Assembly: GCA_035582835.1 (NCBI GenBank)
Contig: JAYKAV010000311.1
Span: 1,698,067 to 1,762,066 of the forward strand
Source: Phoebastria nigripes
Lineage: Eukaryota; Chordata; Aves; Procellariiformes; Diomedeidae
Direction of reading: 5' to 3'
Length of the DNA stretch: 64,000 nucleotides
Position 1 is the stretch's first letter. Each line of letters starts with the position of its first letter. The notes under the pieces were generated by a model that was given only the letters and a program-made list of their open reading frames with translations, had not been told where the DNA came from and did not search any database. Below, piece by piece: positions 46,101 through 57,200 of this stretch. The position numbers and the translations under genes were made by a program.

Positions 46101-49100
46101 CAACTTTATTTATTCTGTCTTTTCATAGCAAATTTGTGTTGCTGTATCTGTTCCTCTTTATAGTTTGCCCCAAACACAAGAAATACTAGCAGCTACTCAC
46201 AAAGTGTTTTTTCCTAGCTAAAGAATAATTTTATTATTGCATGTATTCCCTAATGGAACTGAACAGTTTTGCAGAAAAGCAGAATCTGTAAAATCAAAAT
46301 AAATGCTTTCATTGCCTTTGCTCATATTGTGTATCTAGCTGGCCGCCTTGTAATAAATCAGCAGTGCAACAGGTGATTGCTGGTGGAGTCTGCATCATTG
46401 CTCAGGAGAAAAGGGATACAGTAAGCTGTCTTCACAGTTAATAGAAAGAAGATGATCAGATAAATGGCATCTCCGAAGTGCCTACCTTACACATCTACTT
46501 CAGGGTGAGATGAATCTCACCTTCAGAGTCTAAATCAAACAGAGTCCTCTCAATAACTCATTTCCTCAAATGAAGCCCATTTATCATGTCACTATGATTT
46601 ACAGATTATTCAGTGTGAGATACAGTGGAGCTACACTACTCCTGACTCAGAAAAGCATTTAAATTACCCTCTAGCCAAGATAAGCTACATATGGTTCACA
46701 GACAACAAAGCCTTACCTTCTAAAAAAACTTTTAAGACATGGATGAGAAGAAAATGACGGAGCGTAACGTGGCTAAACAACACATATGAAAGCTTGGTAG
46801 TCTGAGCTTGCCATTTTTACTGCACAACCAATATTTATTTTTTCTATTATAATTGCTGAAACTTTAATGACAATTTCCATAGCTATTGCTGGCTTTTCTT
46901 GCTTTGCAGCTCAATCGTAAAGCTCCTCTTCACCATGTAACAATAAACATTTGTTGTTCATCTCTTGAACTGCAAATGAATGAGAAGGTACTGCTGGTCT
47001 CACTCTCCTAGGAACGGGTATGCAGAGAGTCAACTGTGTTCAAACAGTGATGGGAAAGGCATGACAGCTTCATCACAGAATCTGTCAGATGCCTGTAAAG
47101 CTTGGATTTGGGTTGAGGAGTTACAATGTTAGATCTAGTAAATATGGACAATTACATGGCATTAAAATAAAGGCAATACCTGACTGAAAGAATCAACCAT
47201 CATCATCACCCTGAGATAAGACTGTGAAGGTCTTGTTGAGGGAATTAGTCAGTGAAAGAGAAACCTCAAGTGTATTTTACACATTCTGAACTACTGAGAA
47301 TGAAATACTTTTGATGATCTGGTTGTCCAGAATAAGGTGCAGAAGACACGCGTTATTTTCCCTTTTGTTTTTGTTAAATATATGGACGCCCATGGAAACA
47401 CTGTTCAGTAATGCACTCATGCAGTATTAGCGTAGCTCAGGTACTGTAAGTATAGTGAACATCGTATTCACAACAGTGCCCTCAAACTGCCGAAGAAACA
47501 AACCTTGGTCCAGTGAACTGAATGTGAAAACTGTGGTAGCTCTCACTGGCATTCAATGCCATCTATTTACTTGCAAATGCATTAATGACAGTAATTGTCT
47601 CTGGACATGTACACGCACTCTATATCCCGACCAATGAAAAACCNTGAGTAGGTATCAAAATGAGACCAGTGAGAAAACGTGAAAGCCAATTTCTCATTCC
47701 GAAGTTTTAAGAGAGACTTTTAAGATGAAGAAACAGAAACAGGAATTCATATCTTTTAAATCTTACTATGTGGTGCACTTTTAAGAAGTGTGGGTGTGGA
47801 AGACCAGAACAGCAATCATCTGATGAACAGCTGCAATCTATGCCACGAGCCTCACTGAAGCCCATATTAAATTGAAATATTGGAGATCTTTTCTAAATAC
47901 ATACAAAAATCCCTCTGTGCTTTTCTGGACAGCCTGTTTATGTGGCAACTGTGTCTGTGCATATGATTCAATATTTACCAGTGGTCATCATCAGTGAATT
48001 TGTAGTTCAGTAATACATAGGAACAAACTTTGTTTAGCTGGTGCTAACGCAATAGCTATAATGCCTGTGATTACACTGTTCTTACAGCATCTGCTAAAGT
48101 TTTAAAAGGGAGGATTTGCTTAAGAGTGGCTTCTTTTCCCTTTCTTTTGCTTTTAGAAATAAAAAAAAAAGTATATAAAGGAAAAGACAAGCCAGGAAGA
48201 ATGAATATAGCTTGAGATACTGGATCCACAGGTTTGTAGCAAAAATCACGCAACAAGAATGGAGGGCTTCTTACTCCATAGGGCTCAGCTTTTACTTACC
48301 AATACAAAGATCCATTGCCCTTCTGTGAATACACAAGTAATGTCTTTTTGACACCACTATGTATTTTCACAAGTTAATTTGTCAGCTAACTTTCACCCCA
48401 AGCTTACAAAACTACTTGTTAAAATCTTCAAGTTCTCCCTTTTTTCCCCACAGATATCATCTTCACAATATAAAGATCATGGTTTAAAGAGCGAAAGTAT
48501 ATGAAATACATGGCCATTTTCCTTTACCTTTCCAGGAAAAAAAGAAACTGTGTCTCAGCTGTCAGAAAAATCCCCTCATTCTTCTGCAGCCTCCTATCCT
48601 CTCCAGAGAGTAAAAAAGCATGATTTTTTTCCTATAATCAGTGGACTTTGAGGAAGTGGCAGAAGACCCTGCTAAATTTCCATTTGCAGGGACTTCCTCT
48701 CCCTCCCCTCATTTCTCTCCTCCCTATTTCATTTTATAGCCCGGAAAACCCAATATTTGTTGTCAGATCTCAATTCCTGATGCGACTTTGGTCTTACAGT
48801 GGAATCTCTGGCAGGCCTGGTGGGAAGGGAAGGAGGATTTGGGGGTAGCAGAGATGTGTTCATCAAGCAGTCTGTTGTCTGAAAGAAAGATGCTGCCCTG
48901 GGATGTGCGGCCAAACCGAACGTGCTGTAGCTGAGTGTGAGCGGGAGTCTGGGACTCAGTATTTATCTCATTTTACCAGACTTCAGAATCACACATATTC
49001 TAGTGTTTAACTCACTTCCGCAGCAAGGTCTTGGGGTATGAGGCTGCAAGTGTAGCTTACAAGTTTTAAGGCAACAAAATGTTCCCTTATTAGAATTAAA

Positions 49101-49581
49101 ATGGCTTATTTGATTATCTGTGTAAAAAGGGAGCTCGTTAATAACTGCAAACAAGTTAACTTTCATGCACTGCACTAGACTTCAGCGATTCTTGTATGAT
49201 ATTAAATTTGATGTAGGAGCTGTTCAGCATACTGAATTGGTACCATTTTAAAGTATACCCACCATATAAGAAAATTCAGAGCAATGTATGTTTATAGGCT
49301 CTGAACACAGGAACTTCTCTTCCTAAACTCACTAGTGAATTTGATACAGGGCCAGCATGCCGGAGTTATCACCCATGCATGTGACTCCTGTCTCGCTCAG
49401 ACCTGTAGTACGATGGCTGGCAAGTCCCATCCATTTACTGCCTCTGTCTCACACACCAGCAGCTCCAGAAAGCTGTAAGCATTTTGCATGACTGGATGGC
49501 TATCCAGACTTGCAGGGTGAATTTGATTTTTGTTACAAAATTATGAACAAAGAATGCCATAATACTGATACAGCCACAATG

Positions 49582-49623
49582 CCACCATCATTAGGTATAA
49601 TACCACCATTTAGGTATAATATC
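49582..49623. repeat. Imperfect tandem duplication, period about 21 bp
   Basis: CCACCATCATTAGGTATAAT is followed by a second copy lacking a few bases, CCACCATTTAGGTATAAT. Both copies keep the TTAGGTATAAT core. Confidence 0.8.
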
Positions 49624-50359
49624 TAAACATTTGGGGCTAAAAGGAAGTAGTCACAACCAGTTCATAGGGATTTGGCAAAATAACTCCCAAGAAACTCTGA
49701 GAGAATTTGTAAGACAAAGTCATTTGTGAATCAAAACTTGCGACAGAGATACTGAAGAGTCATGCATGTTTCTTTTTGTGTTTACAACTCACCTATCCAC
49801 CACGGCTTCAATTCTTAACCACAGTTCCCTCTCCATCTGTGCAGTTTACCTGTCTGTCAAGATCACAACCATTTTCTATAAATAAATGCTGGCAATGGTC
49901 GATTTTTACAGCATGTATAGCTGGATACTTCTGGAAAGCATTTTTTGATATGCTGCATAGGTTAGTAAATTCCCTTAAAAAAAAATTTACTAGTCACATC
50001 TGCAGTTTGAATGTTTCTTTCTAAAAGACAAACCAAGGCCAAGCAAGACAAAGAATCTGCTGATACACACATGTCACTCCAAGAATTCTCCTGACAAAGT
50101 ACCCACACCCAATTTAATTACTTCCCTACTGTAAAAACACTTTCCATCTGCATTTATTGTAATAGTTTCAAATCCAAAACCAACAGACTATAAAGCTAGC
50201 TAAATAAATGAATGATATTGGCCTTAGGTCCCAAGCCAGGAGCTATTCTGTAAGGCTGTGTGTCTCCAGCATTCATTTTATGCTGATGTTTCATTTTATG
50301 TGCAATGTTTTCACTTAAGCCTTGTTTAGAGAAGAATTACCTTGCTCCAGGCTTTAAAG

Positions 50360-50470
50360 CGTTACGTGCCGCGCGGTGCCCTCTAGCGCCGGTCCAGCCA
50401 AAGGTCTGTCAGAGACTCCCCTGCAAGACCCAAGTCGCATCGCGAATCGAGATCCGACCAAAAAATCCCG
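50360..50470. other. CpG-dense patch in the large intron
   Basis: About a dozen CpGs in roughly 110 bp, including ACGTGCCGCGCGGTGCC and TCGCATCGCGAATCGAGATC, inside AT-rich intron. It contains a CTCF-like motif at 50376-50389. No splice-site pair or open frame of a known family is present. CpG retention at this density usually means an unmethylated regulatory element or a recent GC-rich insertion. Confidence 0.5.
50376..50389 (-). promoter_or_regulatory. CTCF-like binding motif
   Basis: On the minus strand the sequence reads GCGCTAGAGGGCAC, matching 12 of 14 positions of the vertebrate CTCF core CCASYAGRKGGCRS and all of its invariant AG and GGC positions. The match is from consensus by eye; occupancy is not shown. 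Confidence 0.45.
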
Positions 50471-52054
50471 CTTCAGGCTGTATACACAGCATTGCACATG
50501 CTCAGGCCAGGAACATTAATCCCAACTGTGTCTGATATACCCTCAAACTGAGGCTGCAGAGCTCGAAATGAAAAGCAATGTTTGAAAATGCACCTTAAAA
50601 AAATGAAACTACCAGATTTAGCCTCCAGATTGACTATTTGTAACATGGGTTCCCTTCAGCACTTGGGAGAAAAAAAGTGTCCTATTCCTCAGACTCGGTA
50701 TGAAGAATTTATCTACAGCTCATAAGAAATTTCCTGATGTGCAGAGGTAATGACAATACATCATATTCTGGGTCCTCAGGTTTGTTGCAATATCATACAT
50801 AGTCTGATGAAACCACATCAGACTATGGACTTCTTCATAATTTTTGAAGACTTGAGATATAACAGTTTCATTTGGACAAGCAAGACACTTAAAACTATGC
50901 ACATGCACAAGTGTTTTGCTAAGCTGGGATTCTCCATGCCGTCAAAGTACTTGGAAAGAGTTTGACCTTTATAATAAATTTTAATCCAAAGCAGCAGCAC
51001 AGCAGATATATTTTTCATTTAGAAGTTATTAAACGAGGACCGAAGGGCAAAACATGTCTCCACTGAAGTCCAGGGCAAAACTGCTACTGACTTCACTGGA
51101 AGCATATTTGGAAATTGAGTTTTGTATTCCCTTACGTACATTCAGTTCCTACCAAACTAAATGAAAGGATGTATTAATAACTGACATGAAAAGCTAATCA
51201 AAGAAATTCAGATAGTGCACAGCACAGCTCAAGCCACAAGTATTATATTGGCCTTGGATATTGCAGGTGACCCCCAGAGGATCCTGACGCAACAGTGGCA
51301 CAAAGACATAGTTAAGGATGGGATTTGGGGGCAAACCTTGAATTACTTCACTTTTCTGAGTTTTAATCACAATATTAGTGTGACGTCAGGTTTGTTTTGT
51401 GGCTCTCCCCTTCCAATTAAAGCTTCTGAGTTTTTGTGAAGCTGAAATAGGTCTTCTAAACAGAAGCAAGACAAAGACAAAAGCACCTCAAGCCACAAAA
51501 CTTGAAGAAAATCATCCACTGTTGCTCAACAGCTTACTAATCAACAGGAAGATGCACACTTGATGGCACATCTAAAACAATTACTACTTCACCTGCTCAA
51601 AATTATACAGACACATACATATATGTGCAAAACATGGAAATTAAATCCATTTTTCCATGTACATGAAATTAGCAAAGACTAATTGGAAAAGTGTCTTTAT
51701 AAAGAATGTATGGCCTCTTCCCAACTTAGGAACACAGTGGCATGTTCTGTAGAAGTGGAAACAAAGAAGTTTTGATAAAGGTGAATTTTCCCAAATAAAC
51801 TACATTATCAGTAAACTTCAAGACTCAGGTATGCAGAAAAAGGATAAGCAAAGAAAGTGACATTTGTTTACACAGATTTCCCTACACTATTTAATAGGAT
51901 TTTTTTTTTAAATTGAGGATGACAATTCAGCGTTATGGCACCATCTAAACTCAACAGCCTAGATGCTAGCCCGCATCTTTAACCAGGAAAAGGGAAAAAG
52001 CTCTTCCAGAGTGAAAACCATTAAAATTGATCCAACCATTCGTTCTTTGCAAAA

Positions 52055-52165
52055 CAGGTCTCTCGCGCTCTGATGCTACGTATCCGCAGCACAGCTCCGC
52101 CTCGCGCCCCGCCACCGCGCTGCCGTCAGCAGTTTGCCCTCCGGTACCGTACCTGGGATTCTGCG
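52055..52165. other. CpG islet at the donor side of the 52153-52202 exon
   Basis: About thirteen CpGs fall within roughly 95 bp, including TCGCGCTCTG and CCTCGCGCCCCGCCACCGCG, running into the end of the exon. The nearby intron is AT-rich. It could mark an internal promoter or enhancer of EYA4, or a GC-rich intronic splicing enhancer. No TATA box or initiator was identified. Confidence 0.5.
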
Positions 52166-52202
52166 GCTCTGAACCATCTGACTCTGTACACGGTTTCTTT
52201 AC
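52153..52202 (-). CDS. EYA4: EYA4 exon: VKKPCTESDGSEPQNP segment
   Basis: This 50 bp exon starts in phase 0 and encodes 16 residues (VKKPCTESDGSEPQNP) plus AG of an Arg codon completed by the 28692-28816 exon. It corresponds to the EYA4 segment just after the start-codon exon. The acceptor reads TTTGCTTTTGCAG before GTAAAG and the donor reads AATCCCAG then GTACGG. As remembered it differs from human at about five of 16 residues, so it is the least conserved exon here. Its first six bases themselves resemble a donor site. It is the most 5' exon I can support. Confidence 0.85.
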
Positions 52203-54120
52203 CTGCAAAAGCAAATGAGTGCCGGTTACTCTCACTTGAAACACAACTTCCTCGCTCACGGTTCATGCACTTACAGCGCTTAAAGTGGATCCAGCTCTGC
52301 TCACCATGATCGCTATAAAATACTTCCCGCATTTTACAGCAGCAGTATGCAGTACTAAACAGTGTGTTTCATTATTATCCCATGAACAGCTGCCAACTGC
52401 ACTTCCCCAGGCTCCATTAGTATGTAAAATGTTCGGCTAAAATAGCTTGGGAGTAGTCTAACTAGGAACAAAGAAACCAAAGAGCCAGGTTCCCCACTTT
52501 GAAACGAAAAAGCCATACTGTTCTCAGCTCAGTAAAGAAATGTTTTCCCAATTGATACCGCTTCTGTTTCCTGCTAAAGCTCACAATAATAAACACCAGA
52601 TTCTGGGGCAAAGCGCAGTGTTAGCTAAATAACTCATACGTTAATTTTCATTTTGTGAATCTGCTAACTGTATGTTAACTGTATTTTCCTAATGCATCAA
52701 AGAACACATACACCATTTCCACACATATTTGCAATATATAACTACATAAAAGGTACTTCAACTTCCATATTAATCTCTGCAATACATTGCTGTTAGCTAA
52801 TTAAAGGCGAAAAAATCCATCACTTTCAAATAAAAATAGGAAACTTTTCTCTTGCAGACTAGGTATCTCCTTGGGATCTTCAGGATTTCCTGCAAAAATT
52901 TAATTGTACCTTCTGGTAATCTAAATTTCTTGTACTTTCAGCAGAGAAAAAACCATTTTGCTCACTTGTGTGCTAATGCAGAATCCAGGGCTGTGTGGGA
53001 GGTTTCAAAACTCCATTTTTAAAGCCACCTAGAAACATCATCGTCACTCAGACTCACTTGATGCGACTGACACAATACAAAGAACATTCCCATTACAACC
53101 AGCAAGTGTTCAATGACAGTTTTGGGGAATACCTTGCATCAAGAGATTCTTCTATACTTTTTTGCTACTTTAAAAGCATTTCAGGGAAAAAAATTGTGAC
53201 TGTGACTCACTTCTATTGAAGTCATTGGCAAAATACTTACCAACTCCAATAGAAAAAGGATTAGGCTAATGCTAAGTATTTTCCCTAAATACCTCAACTG
53301 AATATCATGTAACATCACTCATAGATGTCTGAGTACCAGCACGATTCTATAGATTGTCATTTTTATTCTTCATTTGCGTTCTAGATACTGAAAAAACAAT
53401 ATGGTTGCACACATGGTTACTCATAGAAATCAGTTTTCAGTAGCAATAATGAAAATTTCCCCATAATGATAACTCAAAACTGTCTTTATTATTGTAACAG
53501 GTGTTATCTGAAACACTAAAAAAGTAGCAAACACAAAGGATCTTCTAAATATTATCTTTTGCTTGATTTTTACTACAAAACTTTTTTCAACCTATCCAGT
53601 TATTCAGTTTCATCACCACTAATTTACCTCCTCTTGGATTGTTTCTTCACTGTTCCTACTGTGCTACTCCATGGACCTGGTAGTCGCAGTGTATCGCGGA
53701 GACATGTGATGGTGCAGTGGCTCAGCGTGAGAGACAGTGAAGGCTCATGTAAACCCAAAACTCACAGGCAACTGCTATCTCATAAACCTTCAGATGCAAA
53801 CATCTTTGCTATAGTTTTATGTTCACTACATTGTTACTAAAGTAACATTAGATCTGAAATACAGTAAAATACTTGAGATACAAGCACATGATCGAGTACC
53901 AAGAAAAATGCCTGCAGTGTGCGTTAATATACAAACAAGAGAAATATTCATTCAAATTAGTGTACTGAGTGTCAACATCACAGGCAACTGTTCAAAAAAT
54001 AAATTCAAAATCATTAAAAAACACTTCAGTTGAAACAGCCCTTCCTTGAAAGGAAGTGTGTACTTTCAGAAGCAGATTGTCTCAGTTGCAGAGGGACTTG
54101 GCCAGAAAAAGAATCTTTTC

Positions 54121-54245
54121 ATTTTACATATAATTTAAAATAATTAAAATATAAAGTATTCAGAACTATAAAATATAATTATAAAATATAAAAATATAAA
54201 ACATAATAACAGGACGTAATTAAAATTAATTAAAAATATAAATGC
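54121..54245. repeat. AT-rich low-complexity tract
   Basis: Repeated AAAATATAA and AATTAAAAT units with almost no G or C over about 125 bp. Likely low-complexity sequence; it could also act as a matrix-attachment-type region. Confidence 0.8.
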
Positions 54246-57200
54246 ATCTAATTTATTTAAATCCCAGTAAAGCTCCTTTTTCTTTGTCCCTTTAGCATAT
54301 ACTCACTTCCAGGCTATTTTTGCTATCTCCTTGCTGTTAAATTTACTGGCATTTACATATACATTCCTTTCCAATTCCTTTGCCGTTCGTGTGGTTGCCA
54401 CCAGCAGCACTGTCTGTCACATTTGCACTGGGGCTCAGATCTCACTCCCCAGGTCAGGAAAGTTCAACCAGTGACTTTAACCAGTTGCTGGAGAGACTGA
54501 CAGTCACCCAGGACATCCCAACACCCTGATTTTGCAAAGTGATGGCAGGTCCTTTGGTGGGCAATTACCACAGAAGCCCAAAGATAATTCAAACATACAC
54601 TAACGCTATCTGAGCACTTTTAACATACACAGTATATTAAGAGCCCTGGTTTTCCTGGGCAGGGATGAGAAGTGCTTCTTATCTCAGTTAAGCAATAGCT
54701 GGGTACTCACAGACGAGTTGTCCTACCCCTGCTCACACTACTACTGCCTCTTGCTTTGAGCAACGTTACCAAGTAATTGAAATGACTGAAAGATTATGCT
54801 CTGTGTGGTGAATATAAAAAAAAAAAACCACCTGACAAATTTCGGTATACCTCAAAAGGGAGTAGCAGAAAAGCCACGGACCAATTATATCAAAAAGACT
54901 CACCTCCTGTGAGATGGAACAAACGTGAGAAAAAAAAAAGTGAGTATTTTGTATTCAAGAATTATTGCAATGAGAACAAAATACTTTTAAAACCAAGAAT
55001 ATTTCAGGTTTTCAGCTTGGTATATAGATGATGCAGTTAGTCTATGATCATTCTCTGAGGAAATGTGCAGCATAAGCACACGGCACAGACTTGTCTTTTC
55101 CTCTGAGACTAAATGTAAACTTCTTTGTGTATCTTTAGGGTCCCTCTTTGAGAGAAAAGATTTAATAAATAAAAATGTTATTTCTTAAAGGAGGAACAGG
55201 CATGTGATTTTCTTTCAAGTGGCCATATGGAATGAACACCATTTCTCTTCAGGGCTACTCAAGTAGCAAAACACATTTTGTCATTCATAAAATTATGCCA
55301 CCCTTGAAGGTGAACAGAAAATCACTGTGAAAACTTTTGATCAAAGACTAAATATCGTTTGCTTTGTCTTCAGCTGCACTGTTTTTCCTCTTAATCTGCC
55401 TTGCTGACTGTTTTCAAAATAATTAACTTTCACTAACACCACATTTATTTACATTCTCATGTGTTAAATGCTATAAAAAGAACCTTTTTCTTTACTCCAT
55501 CTCTGTCCTTTTTTTTTCTCTCTGTTTACACAGGTTTTCTCATCATTTTAGTTATATGCATGTTGAGAATCATTTACAAGAGTGGTAAGACACCAGTTTC
55601 AGTTGTTTTTGAACTTTGCCAAGCTGCACTGAAATCTCCTACCTTGGCTGCCTGCTACAAAATGTTTGAAATGTTTCAGCTAAAAATCCTTAAATCCAAG
55701 TTTTTGAGAAAACATGCTGTTGTGTTCATATTTTAAAAGTCACGCCACTATGCTGCTGAGAGGCTTTAGTGCCTGCAAGTTTGGAGGCAGAATCCCAAAA
55801 CTGGAAGTGGGGGGAGTCCAAGGTGTACCGGTACCCAGGAATCATCATCTATGTGAAATGGTGCCCNATTTGTTTCAGTTTATAAGCTTCTAAAAGCCCT
55901 GTTTTCACACCGTTAGTGGACTCCTGTTGTAGTCTGGCTCTTGAATTTTTGAAGACCCTATCTGCATTGAATACTCTCCATCTCAAAGATGCTGGCGCTG
56001 AGTAAGATTTAGGATTACTTCTCCTGAGTGCCAGGAGCCCCCGTGACATCAGGAAAGGGACTGACATTAGCGAAACTGTCCCTCTCTGCTCTGTCAGTCC
56101 CATCTCCCGCCGTGCAGGTAGCCAGGCAATACCCTGCAACAGAAAACCCCTGTAGACTCAAATACAGGGAGGAACAGAGCAAAAACAGGAACAGGGAGAG
56201 GGAATGGAAACCGGGGGACAAAAGAAGAACGGGATCTGCAGGGGGCAAAATCAGAGGAGGGCAGAAGCCAGGTGAAAAAAATGTGGCAGAGGTAGGGGTG
56301 GGGAGTGGACAGTGGAAGAGTACTGGGGCTGGCTGGGACGGGACAGCACAGCACAGCACAGTTTGCTCTCTTTTCCTCTAATTAGATTTGGAACTAACAC
56401 CATAAACACAAGCCTGAGCATTCATCAAATATCTGTGAAACTCACTAGTAAAGTCTTTAGTGACCAGTCTGCCCAGAGTAACAGGCTGGTTCTGCTACAC
56501 CAGCTGCACTGCAGACCTAATTAATGATCCAAGCTGGGAAACTATACTTTGAACTTACAAGATGGTGTACAAATGTTATGTTTATCCAGAAAAATGAAGG
56601 TCTAATTTGACTCAAGTTGGGGAAAAAACAGTCAATATTTTATGCAGTTTCTGCCTTCATCTCTGCCCTGGTTCAGCAGATTTCAAATATGAACACTGTT
56701 TTAAGTGTCTGATACTATGAGCGCACTGTGAAAGAGAGATACATTTATTAAAACTAAAGTTCTTAATTTAATGTATATAAGAAATATTTACATGACGAAT
56801 GATTTTATATTAAGTGTGGACTTTGGATGCTTCAAGTTTAACAACTATAGTCTGAGGAACATAAAAAGAAAAATCTAACTACGCATTCACTGAAAAAAGG
56901 AGACATCTCCTGGAAAGCCTAGTATGTCATGTAATAAGAGCTGCACCATAATGCATAAGAGACTGGATTTCCACAGGCCATATTAATTCTGGCATTTCCT
57001 TGCTTCTGATGTTTTCCTTTGCAACATTAACATCCTTTTAACATGATTTTATTGGACCTCATTACACTAGATGTTAAACCATGAACTGGTCCTGCTCTAT
57101 GAGGTGTTCTCGCNCACACACTCACGGTATTAAACTCATAATGCAACACAGGTGAGAAATCCCTTCTAAGACTTACAATAGGCACAGCTGAAAATCTTGC

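Larger units (their letters stand above)
28817..52152. other. EYA4 large intron (23.3 kb)
   Basis: No coding exon is recognisable in this long intron. It contains short tandem duplications at 29529-29555, 31032-31069, 38678-38726 and 49582-49623, a 12 bp perfect hairpin at 32222-32252, GC-rich patches at about 37095-37375 and 40005-40140, a CpG patch with a CTCF-like motif at about 50360-50470, and a CpG islet touching the upper exon. The 122-codon frame at 38800-39168 shows no family resemblance and is treated as chance. Confidence 0.72.

Noticed and set aside
48285..48305. Recursive splice site suggested by ACTTACC
   Set aside because: On the minus strand the GTAAGT is not preceded by AG or by a pyrimidine tract.
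50430..50470. tRNA-like T-arm (GAATCGAGATCC) in the CpG patch
   Set aside because: No matching A box or foldable cloverleaf at the right spacing was found.
56015..56381. Open frames of 114 and 117 codons overlapping on both strands
   Set aside because: They overlap over a GC-richer, stop-poor block and neither resembles a known protein; composition explains both.
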